A stretch of DNA of 64,000 nucleotides from Mycolicibacterium goodii. Its GTDB lineage: Bacteria > Actinomycetota > Actinomycetes > Mycobacteriales > Mycobacteriaceae. A program made the position numbers and the translations under genes. Below are positions 10,272 to 19,415 of the stretch, piece after piece. The DNA is taken from NCBI RefSeq assembly GCF_001187505.1, contig NZ_CP012150.1, positions 6,296,048-6,360,047 on the forward strand. Reading direction: 5' to 3'. Position 1 is the stretch's first letter; the number at the start of each line of letters is the position of its first letter. Below the pieces are notes generated by a model, which was not told the origin of the DNA, did not search any database, and was given only the letters and a program-made list of their open reading frames with translations.

Positions 10272-11066
10272 GTGCCCCAACCCAAGCCGACGAACTGGGC
10301 GGCCGGCCGCTACGAAGCCGTCGCCGAACGCATCGCTGCCATCGCCGACCAGGTCGTCGCCGCGGCCGGACGCCGCAGGCCGCTGGCCGGCGCCGACCTG
10401 GTCGACCTCGCCTGCGGCACCGGCAGCGCGGCCCTGGCGGCCGTGGCCGCCGACGCCCACGTGACGGGTGTGGACATCACACCCGAGTTGATCGACATCG
10501 CCAAGACCCGGCCCGGAGCCGATCGGGTCGCGTGGGTCGCCGCCGACGCCACGCGCACCGGCCTGCCCGACGGCGGGTTCGACGCGGCGGTGTCCAACAT
10601 GGGCATCATCTTCGTCGAGCCGACGGGCCTGGTGGCCGAGGTCGCCCGACTGCTGCGCCCCGGTGCGGTCTTCGGCTTCTCGTCGTGGACGCGCGGCGGC
10701 GCCGATGGTGGCGAGAATCCGTTCTTCACGCCCGTCGTGGAGGTTCTCGGGCCGCCGCCTGCGACCGACTACACCCACGACCAGTGGGGTGACCGCGACA
10801 TCGTGGCGCACCGGCTGGCCGCCGACTTCGACGGTGTCGTCATCGAATCGTCGGAACTCACTTGGAGTTTCGCCTCGGTCGCGGCGGCACTGGAGTTCCT
10901 GGAGTTCGAGTCGCCCGCGCACGTCAACCTGTTCCAGGGTCTCGGCGAGCCCGATCGCGACCGCCTGCGCGCCGGATTCGAAGCCGCCATGGGCAGGCAC
11001 GTCGACAGCGCGGGCACCGTGTCGTTCGCCAGCCCCTACCTGGTGACGACGGCCGTACGGCGCTGA
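10272..11066 (+). CDS. Class I SAM-dependent methyltransferase
   Basis: 264 residues with motif I as VDLACGTGSAAL near residue 43, the acidic ribose-binding end in TGVDITPELI, and a motif IV region AAVSNMGIIF. The GTG start follows a weak Shine-Dalgarno-like GGAGGAC. It lies 39 bases downstream of the SDR gene and converges with the next methyltransferase locus. The substrate is not evident. Confidence 0.8.
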   Translation: MPQPKPTNWAAGRYEAVAERIAAIADQVVAAAGRRRPLAGADLVDLACGTGSAALAAVAADAHVTGVDITPELIDIAKTRPGADRVAWVAADATRTGLPDGGFDAAVSNMGIIFVEPTGLVAEVARLLRPGAVFGFSSWTRGGADGGENPFFTPVVEVLGPPPATDYTHDQWGDRDIVAHRLAADFDGVVIESSELTWSFASVAAALEFLEFESPAHVNLFQGLGEPDRDRLRAGFEAAMGRHVDSAGTVSFASPYLVTTAVRR

Positions 11067-11073
11067 CCGCGGA

Positions 11074-12572
11074 TCACTTCGCCTGGTAGAGGATTCCGCG
11101 TGCGATCGCGTCGCGGACCTCGGGCAGCGCGGCCCCGGCGAGCGCACCGGCGTCCACACCGTGGTGGGCGGCCAGCAGGTCGATCAGCATGCGCAGCGGC
11201 ACCTCGCCGCGGCATCCCGCGAGCAGTGCCCGCATCACCTCGTCGACACCGACCACCGCACCCGGGCCGCCGGGCCTGCGAACCGCAGCACCGACCTGCT
11301 GCCAACCGCCGGGCCCGGGCAGGAACTGTTCTTCGAGGAACACCGGCGCGGTGGACAACCGCGCGGCCAGCAGTTGTTCGTCGGAGGTGTCACGCAGGTA
11401 GGCCCGCCGCGCGAAGAACGCCTCGACCTCGGTTCCGGTGACGAATTCGTCGGCGCCGGTGATCTCTTCGAAGATCTGCTCGGGCGCTTCGTCACCCACC
11501 GGCGCGCGCAGCAGGATCAGGCCCATGCCGATGCCCGCGATGTCCTGTTCGGTGAACCAGTCCAGCCACCGCCCGCCGCGATGCGCGGCCTGCTGCGGCG
11601 TCTCGCCGGCGTCGGCGAGCCACAGCGAGATGTAGCTGATCGGGTCCGCCAGCTCGCGCTGCACCACCCAGGCGTGCAGCCCGGTGCCTGCCACCCAGCC
11701 CGAAACCCGGTCACGCCAGTCGGCGTCGCGCTCGACGATCCAGTTGGCCATGATGTGGGCCGTGCCGCCCGGGTTCAGGTGGTCGCGAACCTGCTCGATC
11801 AGCTTCTGGCACACGGTGTCTCCGGCCATCCCGGAGTCGCGGTAGATGTAATCTCGCGCGCCCGAGCCGACCACGAACGGCGGGTTGGACACGATCAGAT
11901 CGAACCGCTCCCCCGCCACCGGCTCGAACAGGCTGCCCTGCCGCAGATCCCAGGACATCCCGTTGAGCCGGGCCGTCGCGGCGGCCAGTGCGAGTGCCCG
12001 CGCGTTGGTGTCGGTGGCGACGATGTGATTCGAGTGTGCGTCGAGGTGCAGGGCCTGAATCCCACATCCGGTGCCCAGGTCGAGCACGCGATCGGCCGGG
12101 GTCCGCATGACGGCGCGCGCCAACGAGATCGAGGCACCGCCGATACCGAGAACGTGGTCGTGGCGCAGCGGTGCGCTGCGCAGCACCGCGTCCTGATCGG
12201 AGACGACGAAGAAATCACGGGTGCCGTCGCTGTGCGGACGGATGTCAAGCGTCGCGCGCACCGCACCGTCGGCGGTCTCGTCGAGCACACCGTTGGCCAC
12301 CAGTGCGTCGACTCCGGCCGTCGGGAACGCGGCCCCGACCGCATCGCGTGGTTCCTCGGTGCCGAGCAGGAACAGCCGCACCAAAGCCGCGAGACGTTGG
12401 CGCTGCGGGGTGCGTTGCGCGTGGCGTGCAGGGCCGGCCACCAGACCCCGCGCAGCAACGCGGCGTCGGCCTGTTCCCCTAGCAACTCGGCCACGCCGTC
12501 GACCGTGTAACCGGCCGAGGTGAAGTCGGCGCGGATCGCATCGATGACCGCGCCGTCGATCAGGCCGGTCAA
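11074..12572 (-). pseudogene. HemK/PrmC-like methyltransferase, frameshifted near the N-terminus
   Basis: The main frame (11074-12441) encodes motif I VLDLGTGCGIQAL and the Asn/Gln-methyltransferase signature SNPPFVVG, so the family modifies an amide of a protein or another planar NH2. The natural N-terminus ([17 protein letters not shown] onward) is in a different frame starting at a TTG at 12572 that overlaps the SRAP stop (TTGA). The frames meet at about 12407-12410, a run of four G on the + strand. The full span is 1499 bases, one short of a multiple of three, so one base is missing. Restoring one base would give a protein of about 499 residues. Either real inactivation or a sequence error. 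Confidence 0.75.
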
Positions 12573-13354
12573 AACAGCCCGGCCTGTTCGGGTTCGGGCT
12601 CGGCGGGTTCGATGAGTTCCGGTCCGTTGTTGCGGATGCTGTTGACCAGCCGCGACACCTCGCGCACCGCGATGCGGTCGAGGTCGCCGTGGCCGCGCAG
12701 CAGCCCCTCGTCGGTCGGCGCGTCCGGATCCAGCCACCGGTCCCAGTCCTCCCGGCTGATGCTCAGCGGCATGCGGTCGTGGATCTCGGCGAGCGGCCCG
12801 GCCGCGTCGGTGGTGATGATCGTGCAACTCAGCAGCGGCGGCTGATCCTTGGGCGCACCCTGCGGCCGCCACGTCGACCACAGCCCGGCCATGAATAACG
12901 GCTCACCGTCGGCGCCGTACATGAAGAACGGTGTCTTGCCGGCCTTCTTGCCGTCGGCCGCCGGGTTCGGCCGCCATTCGTACCAGCCGTCCATCGGGAT
13001 CAGACACCGCTTGTTCTTGGCCGAAGCGCGGAACGCCGGCGATGTGGTCACCTTGTCGGCGCGGGCGTTGATCAGCAGCGGTCCCTTGTTGTCGGGGCTG
13101 CCGTCCTCGGCGGTCTTGACCCACGGCGGAATCAGACCCCACCGCATCGAACGCAGCCGCCGCGTGGACTCGTCCTCGGGTTCGGTGTGGCGTTTGACCA
13201 CGCTGGTGATCGTCGTCGTGGGCGCGACGTTGTAGTTCGGGCCCGCCACATCCTTGTCGCCGGAGCCTGTCGAATTCGCCGAGGTCTCGTCGATGGCCTC
13301 GATCTTCTGGGCCAGCAGCGCCGGATCGGTGGTGACCGCAAAACGTCCACACAT
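12569..13354 (-). CDS. SRAP/HMCES (YedK-like) abasic-site protein
   Basis: 261 residues. The catalytic Cys is residue 2 (MCGRF), and the other family blocks are present: [34 protein letters not shown] and EIHDRMP with the active-site His. SRAP proteins form a thiazolidine DNA-protein crosslink with abasic sites in single-stranded DNA. I chose the start at 13354 rather than 13363 because Cys must follow the initiator Met. Corresponds by position to Rv3226c and shares a divergent promoter with aroA. Confidence 0.92.
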   Translation of the reverse strand: MCGRFAVTTDPALLAQKIEAIDETSANSTGSGDKDVAGPNYNVAPTTTITSVVKRHTEPEDESTRRLRSMRWGLIPPWVKTAEDGSPDNKGPLLINARADKVTTSPAFRASAKNKRCLIPMDGWYEWRPNPAADGKKAGKTPFFMYGADGEPLFMAGLWSTWRPQGAPKDQPPLLSCTIITTDAAGPLAEIHDRMPLSISREDWDRWLDPDAPTDEGLLRGHGDLDRIAVREVSRLVNSIRNNGPELIEPAEPEPEQAGLF

Positions 13355-13418
13355 GCAACCCATGGTTGCAGAGTCGGGCGACACGGGTCGACGAGGCAGG
13401 ATGAGGCAGGATGTAGCC

Positions 13419-14750
13419 GTGAGTGCACGTGCGGATGAGGAGCGGAAACCACACTGGGCGGCCCCGTCGGCGACGGTTCCCGTCGACGCGACGGTGACGG
13501 TGCCCGGGTCGAAATCGCTGACCAACCGCGCGCTGATCCTCGCGGCACTGGCGACCCCGCATGGCACCTCCACCATCAGCGGCGCGCTGCGCAGCCGCGA
13601 CACCGACCTGATGATCGAGGCGATCCGCACCCTGGGCGTGCAGGTGGACATCTCCGACGACGACCCCAGCGAGCTGACCGTGCACGGCAGCATCGCCCCC
13701 GCCGCCGACGCCCGGGTGGACTGCGGACTGGCCGGGACCGTTCTGCGGTTCGTCCCGCCGGTGGCCGCGCTGAGCCGGGCGTCAGTCACCTTCGACGGCG
13801 ACGAACAGGCCAGGTCGCGCCCGATCGCTCCGCTGCTCGACGGGCTGCGCCGCCTCGGGGTGAGCCTCGACGGCGACGGGCTGCCGTTCACGGTGCGCGG
13901 CACCGGCACGGTGTCCGGCGGCACCGTGGAGATCGACGCATCGAGCTCGTCGCAGTTCGTGTCGGGGCTGCTGCTGGCCGGGGCAGGCTTCGACAACGGC
14001 CTGACGATCCGGCACACCGGCAAGTCGGTGCCGTCGGCGCCGCACGTGGCGATGACCGTGGCGATGCTGCGCGACGCGGGTGTCGCGGTCGAGGATTCGG
14101 TGGCCAACCGCTGGCACGTCCATCCCGGCCCGATCGCGGCACGCTCGTGGAGCATCGAACCGGATTTGTCCAACGCGACGCCTTTCCTGGCCGCGGCACT
14201 GGTCACCGGCGGCACGGTCCGGATCGCGGGTTGGCCGACCGTCAGCATCCAGCCCGCGGGCACCATCCTGGAACTGCTCACCACGGTCGGCGGTTCGGTG
14301 CGTGAGGTCGACGGGCATCTCGAGGTCACCGGTGCCGGTGAATACGGCGGATTCGAGGCCGATCTGCACGACGTGGGTGAACTCGCGCCCACCGTCGCCG
14401 CGCTCGCGGCCCTGGCCAAGGACGGCTCGACGTCGCAGTTGCGGGGCATCGCGCATCTGCGTGGGCACGAGACCGACCGGCTCGCGGCGCTGACCGCCGA
14501 GATCAACGGCCTCGGCGGTGACTGCCGCGAGACCGACGACGGACTGCTGATCACGGCGCGGCCCCTGCACGGCGGCACGTGGCGGTCCTACGCCGATCAC
14601 CGGATGGCCACGGCGGGCGCCATCATCGGACTGCGGGTGCCCGGCGTCGAGGTGGAGAACATCGAGACCACGGGCAAGACCCTGCCCGGTTTCCCGTTGA
14701 TGTGGGTCGACATGCTGGCCGGCGAGGCAGGGGGGAACCAGCAGCGTTGA
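13419..14750 (+). CDS. aroA: 3-phosphoshikimate 1-carboxyvinyltransferase (EPSP synthase)
   Basis: About 443 residues. It carries the substrate-binding motifs [14 protein letters not shown] and LAGTVLRF and the second family signature [12 protein letters not shown]. It catalyses the sixth step of the shikimate pathway, joining PEP to shikimate-3-phosphate. The GTG at 13419 is preceded by AGGA seven bases upstream; longer frames would run into the divergent SRAP gene. Its stop overlaps the rsgA start. Confidence 0.93.
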   Translation: MSARADEERKPHWAAPSATVPVDATVTVPGSKSLTNRALILAALATPHGTSTISGALRSRDTDLMIEAIRTLGVQVDISDDDPSELTVHGSIAPAADARVDCGLAGTVLRFVPPVAALSRASVTFDGDEQARSRPIAPLLDGLRRLGVSLDGDGLPFTVRGTGTVSGGTVEIDASSSSQFVSGLLLAGAGFDNGLTIRHTGKSVPSAPHVAMTVAMLRDAGVAVEDSVANRWHVHPGPIAARSWSIEPDLSNATPFLAAALVTGGTVRIAGWPTVSIQPAGTILELLTTVGGSVREVDGHLEVTGAGEYGGFEADLHDVGELAPTVAALAALAKDGSTSQLRGIAHLRGHETDRLAALTAEINGLGGDCRETDDGLLITARPLHGGTWRSYADHRMATAGAIIGLRVPGVEVENIETTGKTLPGFPLMWVDMLAGEAGGNQQR

Positions 14751-15754
14751 GTGCGCGGCGCTCCCTGAACTACGACGAGTCCGACGTCCGGATCCGGCCG
14801 GGTCGGGGCAGCCGCCCGCGCACCAAGAACCGCCCCGACCACGCCGACGCGCGGTCGGCCATGGTCGTCACCGTGGACCGTGGCCGCTGGGGCTGCGCGC
14901 TCGACCGCGACCCGGATCGCCTGGTGACCGCCATGCGCGCCCGCGAACTCGGCCGCACACCGATCGTGGTGGGCGACGACGTCGACGTGGTGGGTGACCT
15001 GTCGGGCCGGCCGGACACCCTGGCCCGCATCGTGCGGCGCGGTGAACGCCGAACTGTGTTGCGCCGCACCGCAGATGACACCGACCCGACCGAGCGGGTG
15101 GTGGTCGCCAACGCCGATCAGCTGTTGATCGTCGTGGCGCTGGCCGATCCCCCGCCGCGCACCGGTTTCGTCGAACGCGCACTGATCGCGGCGTACGCCG
15201 GTGGCCTCAAACCCGTTCTGTGCCTGACCAAATCGGACCTTGCGACGCCGGAGGGGTTCGCGGCGCAGTTCGCCGACCTCGACCTCACCATCGTCACGGC
15301 GGGACGCGACGACCCACTTGATGTGATCAAGCCGCTGCTGGTCGGACAGGTCACGGTGTTCCTCGGGCATTCCGGGGTCGGCAAGTCGACGCTGGTGAAT
15401 CGCCTTATCCCAGAGGCGGATCGGGCCACCGGCGAGGTGTCTGGGGTCGGCAAGGGCAAGCACACCTCAACGCAGTCGGTGGCCCTGCCCCTCGACACTG
15501 GCGGTTGGGTGATCGACACGCCGGGTATCCGGTCCTTCGGCCTGGCCCACATCGAACCCGACGACGTCATCCTGTCGTTCTCCGATCTGGCCGACACCAT
15601 CGAGGACTGTCCACGCGGGTGCGGGCACATGGGTCCGCCCGCCGATCCCGAGTGCGCGCTGGACACCCGCACCGGACCGGCCGCCGATCGCACCGCGGCC
15701 GCGCGCCGGCTGCTCGCGGTGTTGAAAGACACCCGCAAGGCCCTCAACAGCTGA
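14747..15754 (+). CDS. rsgA: Ribosome biogenesis GTPase RsgA
   Basis: About 335 residues with the circularly permuted GTPase order: G4 (LTKSD) before G1 ([10 protein letters not shown]) and G3 (DTPG). The C-terminal zinc knuckle has the pattern [16 protein letters not shown]. RsgA matures and checks the 30S subunit. The start is a TTG that overlaps the aroA stop (TTGA), supported by a GGGGGGAA purine run upstream and by the start of the M. tuberculosis Rv3228 protein as I recall it. aroA and rsgA are therefore translationally coupled. Confidence 0.92.
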   Translation: MSARRSLNYDESDVRIRPGRGSRPRTKNRPDHADARSAMVVTVDRGRWGCALDRDPDRLVTAMRARELGRTPIVVGDDVDVVGDLSGRPDTLARIVRRGERRTVLRRTADDTDPTERVVVANADQLLIVVALADPPPRTGFVERALIAAYAGGLKPVLCLTKSDLATPEGFAAQFADLDLTIVTAGRDDPLDVIKPLLVGQVTVFLGHSGVGKSTLVNRLIPEADRATGEVSGVGKGKHTSTQSVALPLDTGGWVIDTPGIRSFGLAHIEPDDVILSFSDLADTIEDCPRGCGHMGPPADPECALDTRTGPAADRTAAARRLLAVLKDTRKALNS

Positions 15755-15758
15755 ACTG

Positions 15759-16196
15759 TCAGTGCTTGGCCGCGGCGGTATTGGCCTTCGCCTGATCGGC
15801 CTGTGCCTGCTGTTTCTGCTGTGCCGCTTCCTCTTTCGCCTGCTGGATCGCGGCTCGGCCCTCGGGGCTGGCGGCCGAGTTGCCAGGCGTCTTCGCGGTG
15901 GCGACGGCCGCGCTGCAGTTCAGATTGAGCAGCACCGTGTCGGTGACGGGCGAGAAGTCGTCACCCTTGATCCACGGGGCCTGTTCGGAACTGGTCACCA
16001 CGCAGTCGTCGTCGTCGAGCGAATCACCCGAGCGTGTGGCGATCACGCCCTTCTCGCCGGCATCGCCGAGGGCCGACTCCACGTCCGAGTATTTCTGGCC
16101 TGCGTAATCGTCGGCGGCGGCGACACCGGTGGCCAGCATTCCGACCGGAACCGCGGCTGCCGCACTCAGGAGGCCCACGCCCAGGATCTTCCTCAT
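15759..16196 (-). CDS. Small secreted protein of unknown function
   Basis: About 145 residues. A signal peptide is clear (RKILGVGLLSAAAAVPVGMLATGVAAA), with a likely cut before DDYAGQKY. The mature part has one acidic patch (SLDDDDC) with a paired Cys further on and a C-terminal Ala/Gln/Lys-rich helix (about residues 108-145) that looks coiled. GGAGG precedes two adjacent ATGs; the second (16196) has the better spacing. It converges on rsgA with 4 bases between stops. The YSDVESALGDAG segment recalls a PASTA-like repeat, but I cannot assign a function. Confidence 0.75.
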   Translation of the reverse strand: MRKILGVGLLSAAAAVPVGMLATGVAAADDYAGQKYSDVESALGDAGEKGVIATRSGDSLDDDDCVVTSSEQAPWIKGDDFSPVTDTVLLNLNCSAAVATAKTPGNSAASPEGRAAIQQAKEEAAQQKQQAQADQAKANTAAAKH

Positions 16197-16329
16197 CATG
16201 TCCTCCAACGGGTCGATGTCAGAGCCACAGATTAGGAACGCCGTCTGCCAGCGGCCTGGGAAAACGGCAACGGTTTTCTTGGAACCCGCCCGGTCGGAAT
16301 GGATTCGGCGGCGTCGCGACAGCAAAAGA

Positions 16330-16363
16330 CCGAGGGTGTGTCCGATATCGGACACACCCTCGG
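16330..16363 (-). terminator. Perfect-dyad intrinsic terminator after desA3
   Basis: A 34-base perfect palindrome (17-base arms, centre at GATATC) lies 25 bases beyond the desA3 stop. On the minus strand it is followed by TCTTTTG, a short U tract, so it fits a Rho-independent terminator for desA3. As it is nearly symmetrical, it may also stop transcripts from the opposite side. Confidence 0.75.
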
Positions 16364-16388
16364 TGGTTGCGCTTGACGCCGGGCGTAC

Positions 16389-17636
16389 CTAGGCGGCGCG
16401 CCTCGACCGATGCCAGCCGCGCACCGTCTCGATCGCGGTCTTCAGACCCCGGCGACGACCCGTCGCGGGATCGGTGACGCCGAATCCGTCGAGGTTCTCG
16501 AACATCCGCTCGCTGCGCGTCTCGGGCGCGTTGTCGGCGGTGTCCTTCAGGAACTGGTCCGGCAGAGACAGTTTCGCGATCGTACGCCACGTCTTGCCGT
16601 ACTGGACCAGGAACGATCCGGTGGTGTAGGGCAGGTCGTATTTGTCGCACAGCGCGCGCACGCGGATCGAGATCTCGTGCAACCGGTTGCTCGGCAGATC
16701 CGGGTACAGGTGGTGCTCGATCTGGTGGCACAGGTTGCCGCTCATGAAGCGCAGCAGCCAGCCACCTTCGAAGTTGGCGCTGCCGAGCATCTGCCGCAGG
16801 TACCACTGGCCGCGGCTCTCGCCGACCATGTCCGTCTTGGTGAATTTCTCTGCGCCGTCAGGGAAATGGCCGCAGAAGATCACCGCGTTGGACCAGATGT
16901 TGCGGATGATGTTGGCAACCGCGTTGGCCTTGGCGGTCGACTTGAACGTCGCACCGGGCGACAGCGAGGTGATCGCCGGCCACGCCACGTAGTCCTTGAA
17001 CACCTGCTGCCCGGCCTTGGTGCCGAACTCGCGCAACCGAATCAGTGTGGCGTTGCGGTCGTCGCGACCCTTGAAGATCTTGCCGACCTCCAGGTGCTGT
17101 AGCCCGACACCCCACTCGAAGAAGATGCACAGCATGGTGTTGTACAGCAGGTTGAGCAGGTTGTGCGGCTTCCACTTCTGGTCACGTGTGACCCGCAGCA
17201 GCCCGTAGCCCACATCGTCGTCCATGCCGAGGATGTTCGTGTACTTGTGGTGCATGAAGTTGTGCGTGAAGCGCCAGTGCTTGGACGCGCCGCTCATGTC
17301 CCACTCCCACGACGAGGAGTGGATCTCGGGATCGTTCATCCAATCCCACTGGCCGTGCATGACGTTGTGGCCGATCTCCATGTTCTCGATGATCTTGGCC
17401 ACGCCCAGGGTCACCGTGCCGGCCCACCACGCCGAGCGACGTTTGCTCGCGGTCAACATCAACCGACCCGCCAGGTCCAGTGTCCGCTGGGCGGCGATCG
17501 TGCGGCGGATGTAACGCGCGTCGCGTTCACCGCGGGAATCCTCTATGTCCTGCCGGATGGCGTCCAGCTCGTGACCCAGGTTCTCGATATCGGCCTCGGT
17601 CAGATGCGCGAACGCCGGGACGTCGGTAACTGCCAT
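16389..17636 (-). CDS. desA3: Membrane acyl-CoA/stearoyl desaturase DesA3
   Basis: 415 residues with the three histidine boxes of di-iron membrane desaturases: HNVMH near residue 93, HNFMHH near 128 and HQIEHH near 305. The family introduces the delta-9 double bond into stearoyl-CoA to give oleate. It matches Rv3229c in content and context. Upstream lies its electron donor (the reductase gene, same strand, 69 bases away), and a palindromic operator sits in the gap. AAAGGAGGG precedes the ATG. Confidence 0.92.
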   Translation of the reverse strand: MAVTDVPAFAHLTEADIENLGHELDAIRQDIEDSRGERDARYIRRTIAAQRTLDLAGRLMLTASKRRSAWWAGTVTLGVAKIIENMEIGHNVMHGQWDWMNDPEIHSSSWEWDMSGASKHWRFTHNFMHHKYTNILGMDDDVGYGLLRVTRDQKWKPHNLLNLLYNTMLCIFFEWGVGLQHLEVGKIFKGRDDRNATLIRLREFGTKAGQQVFKDYVAWPAITSLSPGATFKSTAKANAVANIIRNIWSNAVIFCGHFPDGAEKFTKTDMVGESRGQWYLRQMLGSANFEGGWLLRFMSGNLCHQIEHHLYPDLPSNRLHEISIRVRALCDKYDLPYTTGSFLVQYGKTWRTIAKLSLPDQFLKDTADNAPETRSERMFENLDGFGVTDPATGRRRGLKTAIETVRGWHRSRRAA

Positions 17637-17667
17637 TGGTAACCCTCCTTTCGCCTACCTACGCTAC

Positions 17668-17693
17668 CGTAACCTACGGACCCGTAGGTTACC
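17668..17693 (-). promoter_or_regulatory. Palindromic operator upstream of desA3
   Basis: An 11-base inverted repeat (GTAACCTACGG and its complement, two bases apart, 17670-17693) overlaps a CCGTAACCTACGG element at 17668-17680. On the minus strand this reads CCGTAGGTTACGG. The same element, with one base changed, lies at the start of the reductase gene. The layout is typical of a TetR-family operator controlling desaturation; the regulator is not in this window. Confidence 0.7.
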
Positions 17694-17705
17694 AAGCAGT
17701 AAAGT

Positions 17706-18857
17706 CTAAACATCGAGCACACAGTCGCCCGATGCGGCGGAAACGCACGTCTGGATACGGGTTCCCGCGTCGTGTTCTTCACCGGTCCTCAGATCGCGGA
17801 CGTGTCCATCGACCAGGCCGACCACGCACGACTGGCAGATGCCCATGCGGCAGCCGAACGGCATCCGGATACCCGCCTCCTCGCCGGCCTCCATCAGAGA
17901 TTTGGCGGCGTCGGCGTGCACGGCCTTACCGCTGCGCTCGAACGTCACCGTGCCGCCCTTGCCGTGCGGCGCGGCGCGCTTGACCGCGAACCGCTCCAGG
18001 TGCAGGCTGTCGCCCGCCCCTGCCGCCGTCCACACCCGCTCGGCATCAGCCAGCATGCCCTCGGGTCCGCACGCCCAAACCTGGCGCTCACGCCAGTCGG
18101 GAACCTCGTCGGCGATGCGGTTCAGATCCAGCCTGCCCTCGGTGCGCGTGCTGCGGATCCGCAGGCGGTAACCCGGGTGTGAACCCTCCAGCGCGGTCAG
18201 CTCCGAATGGAACATCACGTCGGATTCGGTTGGCGCGGAATGCAAATGGACGATGTCGGTGATCTGGTCGCGCCGGACCAGAGTGCGCAGCATCGACATC
18301 ACCGGGGTGATCCCGGAGCCTGCGGTGAGGAACAGCACCGACGCGGGGGCCGGGTCGGGCATCACGAAGTTGCCCTGCGGCGCGGCGAGACGCACCACGG
18401 TGCCCGGTTCGAGCCCGCCCACGAGATGCGTCGACAGGAAGCCCTCCGGCATCGCCTTGACGGTGATGGTGATGGTCCGCGCCCTGCCCTTGGGATGCGC
18501 CGTCACCGGAGTCGAGGTCAGTGAGTACGAGCGCCACCGCCACCGTCCGTCGAGGAAGACGCCGATGCCGATGTACTGGCCGGGCTGATAGTCGAAGGAG
18601 AAGCCCCAACCGGGCTTGATCACCAATGTTGCCGAGTCTTCGGTCTCCCGACGCACCTCAAGGACGCGCCCTCGCAGTTCCCGCGCCGACCACAGAGGGT
18701 TGGCGAGTTGCAGGTAGTCATCGGGAAGCAGCGGTGTGGTGATCCGGGCCGCGAGCGTGCGCAGCGCGTGCCAGCCGGGCCGCTCGTCGGCGCCCGCCAC
18801 GGTGGGACGAACCGTATCGGCAACATTGGCCGAGATCTTGATGTAGTTCTTGGCCAC
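17706..18857 (-). CDS. Ferredoxin-type flavoprotein reductase (Rv3230c-like), electron donor to DesA3
   Basis: 383 residues: FAD-binding segment [12 protein letters not shown](P)H-binding segments [14 protein letters not shown] and ACGPEGM, and a C-terminal 2Fe-2S ferredoxin domain with [11 protein letters not shown] and a final Cys in QTCVSA. Proteins of this type pass electrons from NADPH to DesA3 in mycobacteria. The GTG start (MAKNYIKIS) lies only two bases from the operator repeats, leaving no room for a Shine-Dalgarno site, so a leaderless transcript is likely (inference). desA3 is the next gene on the same strand. Confidence 0.9.
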   Translation of the reverse strand: MAKNYIKISANVADTVRPTVAGADERPGWHALRTLAARITTPLLPDDYLQLANPLWSARELRGRVLEVRRETEDSATLVIKPGWGFSFDYQPGQYIGIGVFLDGRWRWRSYSLTSTPVTAHPKGRARTITITVKAMPEGFLSTHLVGGLEPGTVVRLAAPQGNFVMPDPAPASVLFLTAGSGITPVMSMLRTLVRRDQITDIVHLHSAPTESDVMFHSELTALEGSHPGYRLRIRSTRTEGRLDLNRIADEVPDWRERQVWACGPEGMLADAERVWTAAGAGDSLHLERFAVKRAAPHGKGGTVTFERSGKAVHADAAKSLMEAGEEAGIRMPFGCRMGICQSCVVGLVDGHVRDLRTGEEHDAGTRIQTCVSAASGDCVLDV

Positions 18858-18859
18858 GC

Positions 18860-18890
18860 AACCTACGGTACCGTAACTTACGGTGTCGTA
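18860..18890 (-). promoter_or_regulatory. Tandem palindromic operator at the reductase start
   Basis: Contains CCGTAACTTACGG (18871-18883; a perfect dyad around one central base) overlapping TACGGTACCGTA (18864-18875, a perfect 12-base palindrome) and a further AACCTACGG half site. It is the same motif as at 17668 in front of desA3, so one regulator probably controls both genes. Confidence 0.7.
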
Positions 18891-18908
18891 GCCAGCCCTG
18901 GCGCTATA

Positions 18909-19406
18909 TCAGAGCAGTTCAAGAAGGAACGGCAACTCCTGCGAGGCGTACCACGCCAGGTCGTGATCCTGGGCGTCGCCGACGGTGAGTTCGGCGTCCT
19001 CGTCCCCCAGATCTGCCTCGTCGATGACATCCACCGCGGCCCGCACGGCAGGCTCGGCGTCTGCGTTGTCGACATAGACCGCGATCACCGAATCGATACC
19101 GACCGGCCCGGACAACCGCACCACGGCATCGTCGAGGTCCGGGCGCGGTTGGGCCTGCGGCACATCGGCCACGGCCACCGCGCGGCGGGGCGGAAGATCC
19201 GACTCGCCGCCGGTGGCCAGCAGCCTCAGCGACGCCAGGGCCGCGTCGCGCAGTGCAACCTCGGCGAGTTCGTCGTCATCGCCCTCGGCATACGCCTCGC
19301 GCAGGGTCGGGGTGACGGCGAACGCCGTCCCGTTGACGACGAGAAGCGACCGATCGGTGACGAGACGCTGCAACGCCGCCAGGGTCGTCGGGATGTATAC
19401 GCGCAC
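18909..19406 (-). CDS. Conserved mycobacterial protein, Rv3231c-like
   Basis: 165 residues starting MRVYIPTTLAALQRL with an acidic overall composition and no signal peptide or membrane segment. It is soluble, probably cytoplasmic. The position next to the desaturase reductase is as in M. tuberculosis (Rv3231c). The GTG start is the only reasonable one. I know of no established function. Confidence 0.78.
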   Translation of the reverse strand: MRVYIPTTLAALQRLVTDRSLLVVNGTAFAVTPTLREAYAEGDDDELAEVALRDAALASLRLLATGGESDLPPRRAVAVADVPQAQPRPDLDDAVVRLSGPVGIDSVIAVYVDNADAEPAVRAAVDVIDEADLGDEDAELTVGDAQDHDLAWYASQELPFLLELL

Positions 19407-19415
19407 CCCGCGAGA

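Noticed and set aside
9318..11159. 613-codon minus-strand frame
   Set aside because: Covers the SDR and methyltransferase genes on the other strand; composition is typical of GC-driven shadows.
13355..14578. N-terminal extension of the SRAP gene to 14578
   Set aside because: SRAP chemistry requires Cys at position 2, which fixes the start at 13354; the extension is the antisense of aroA.
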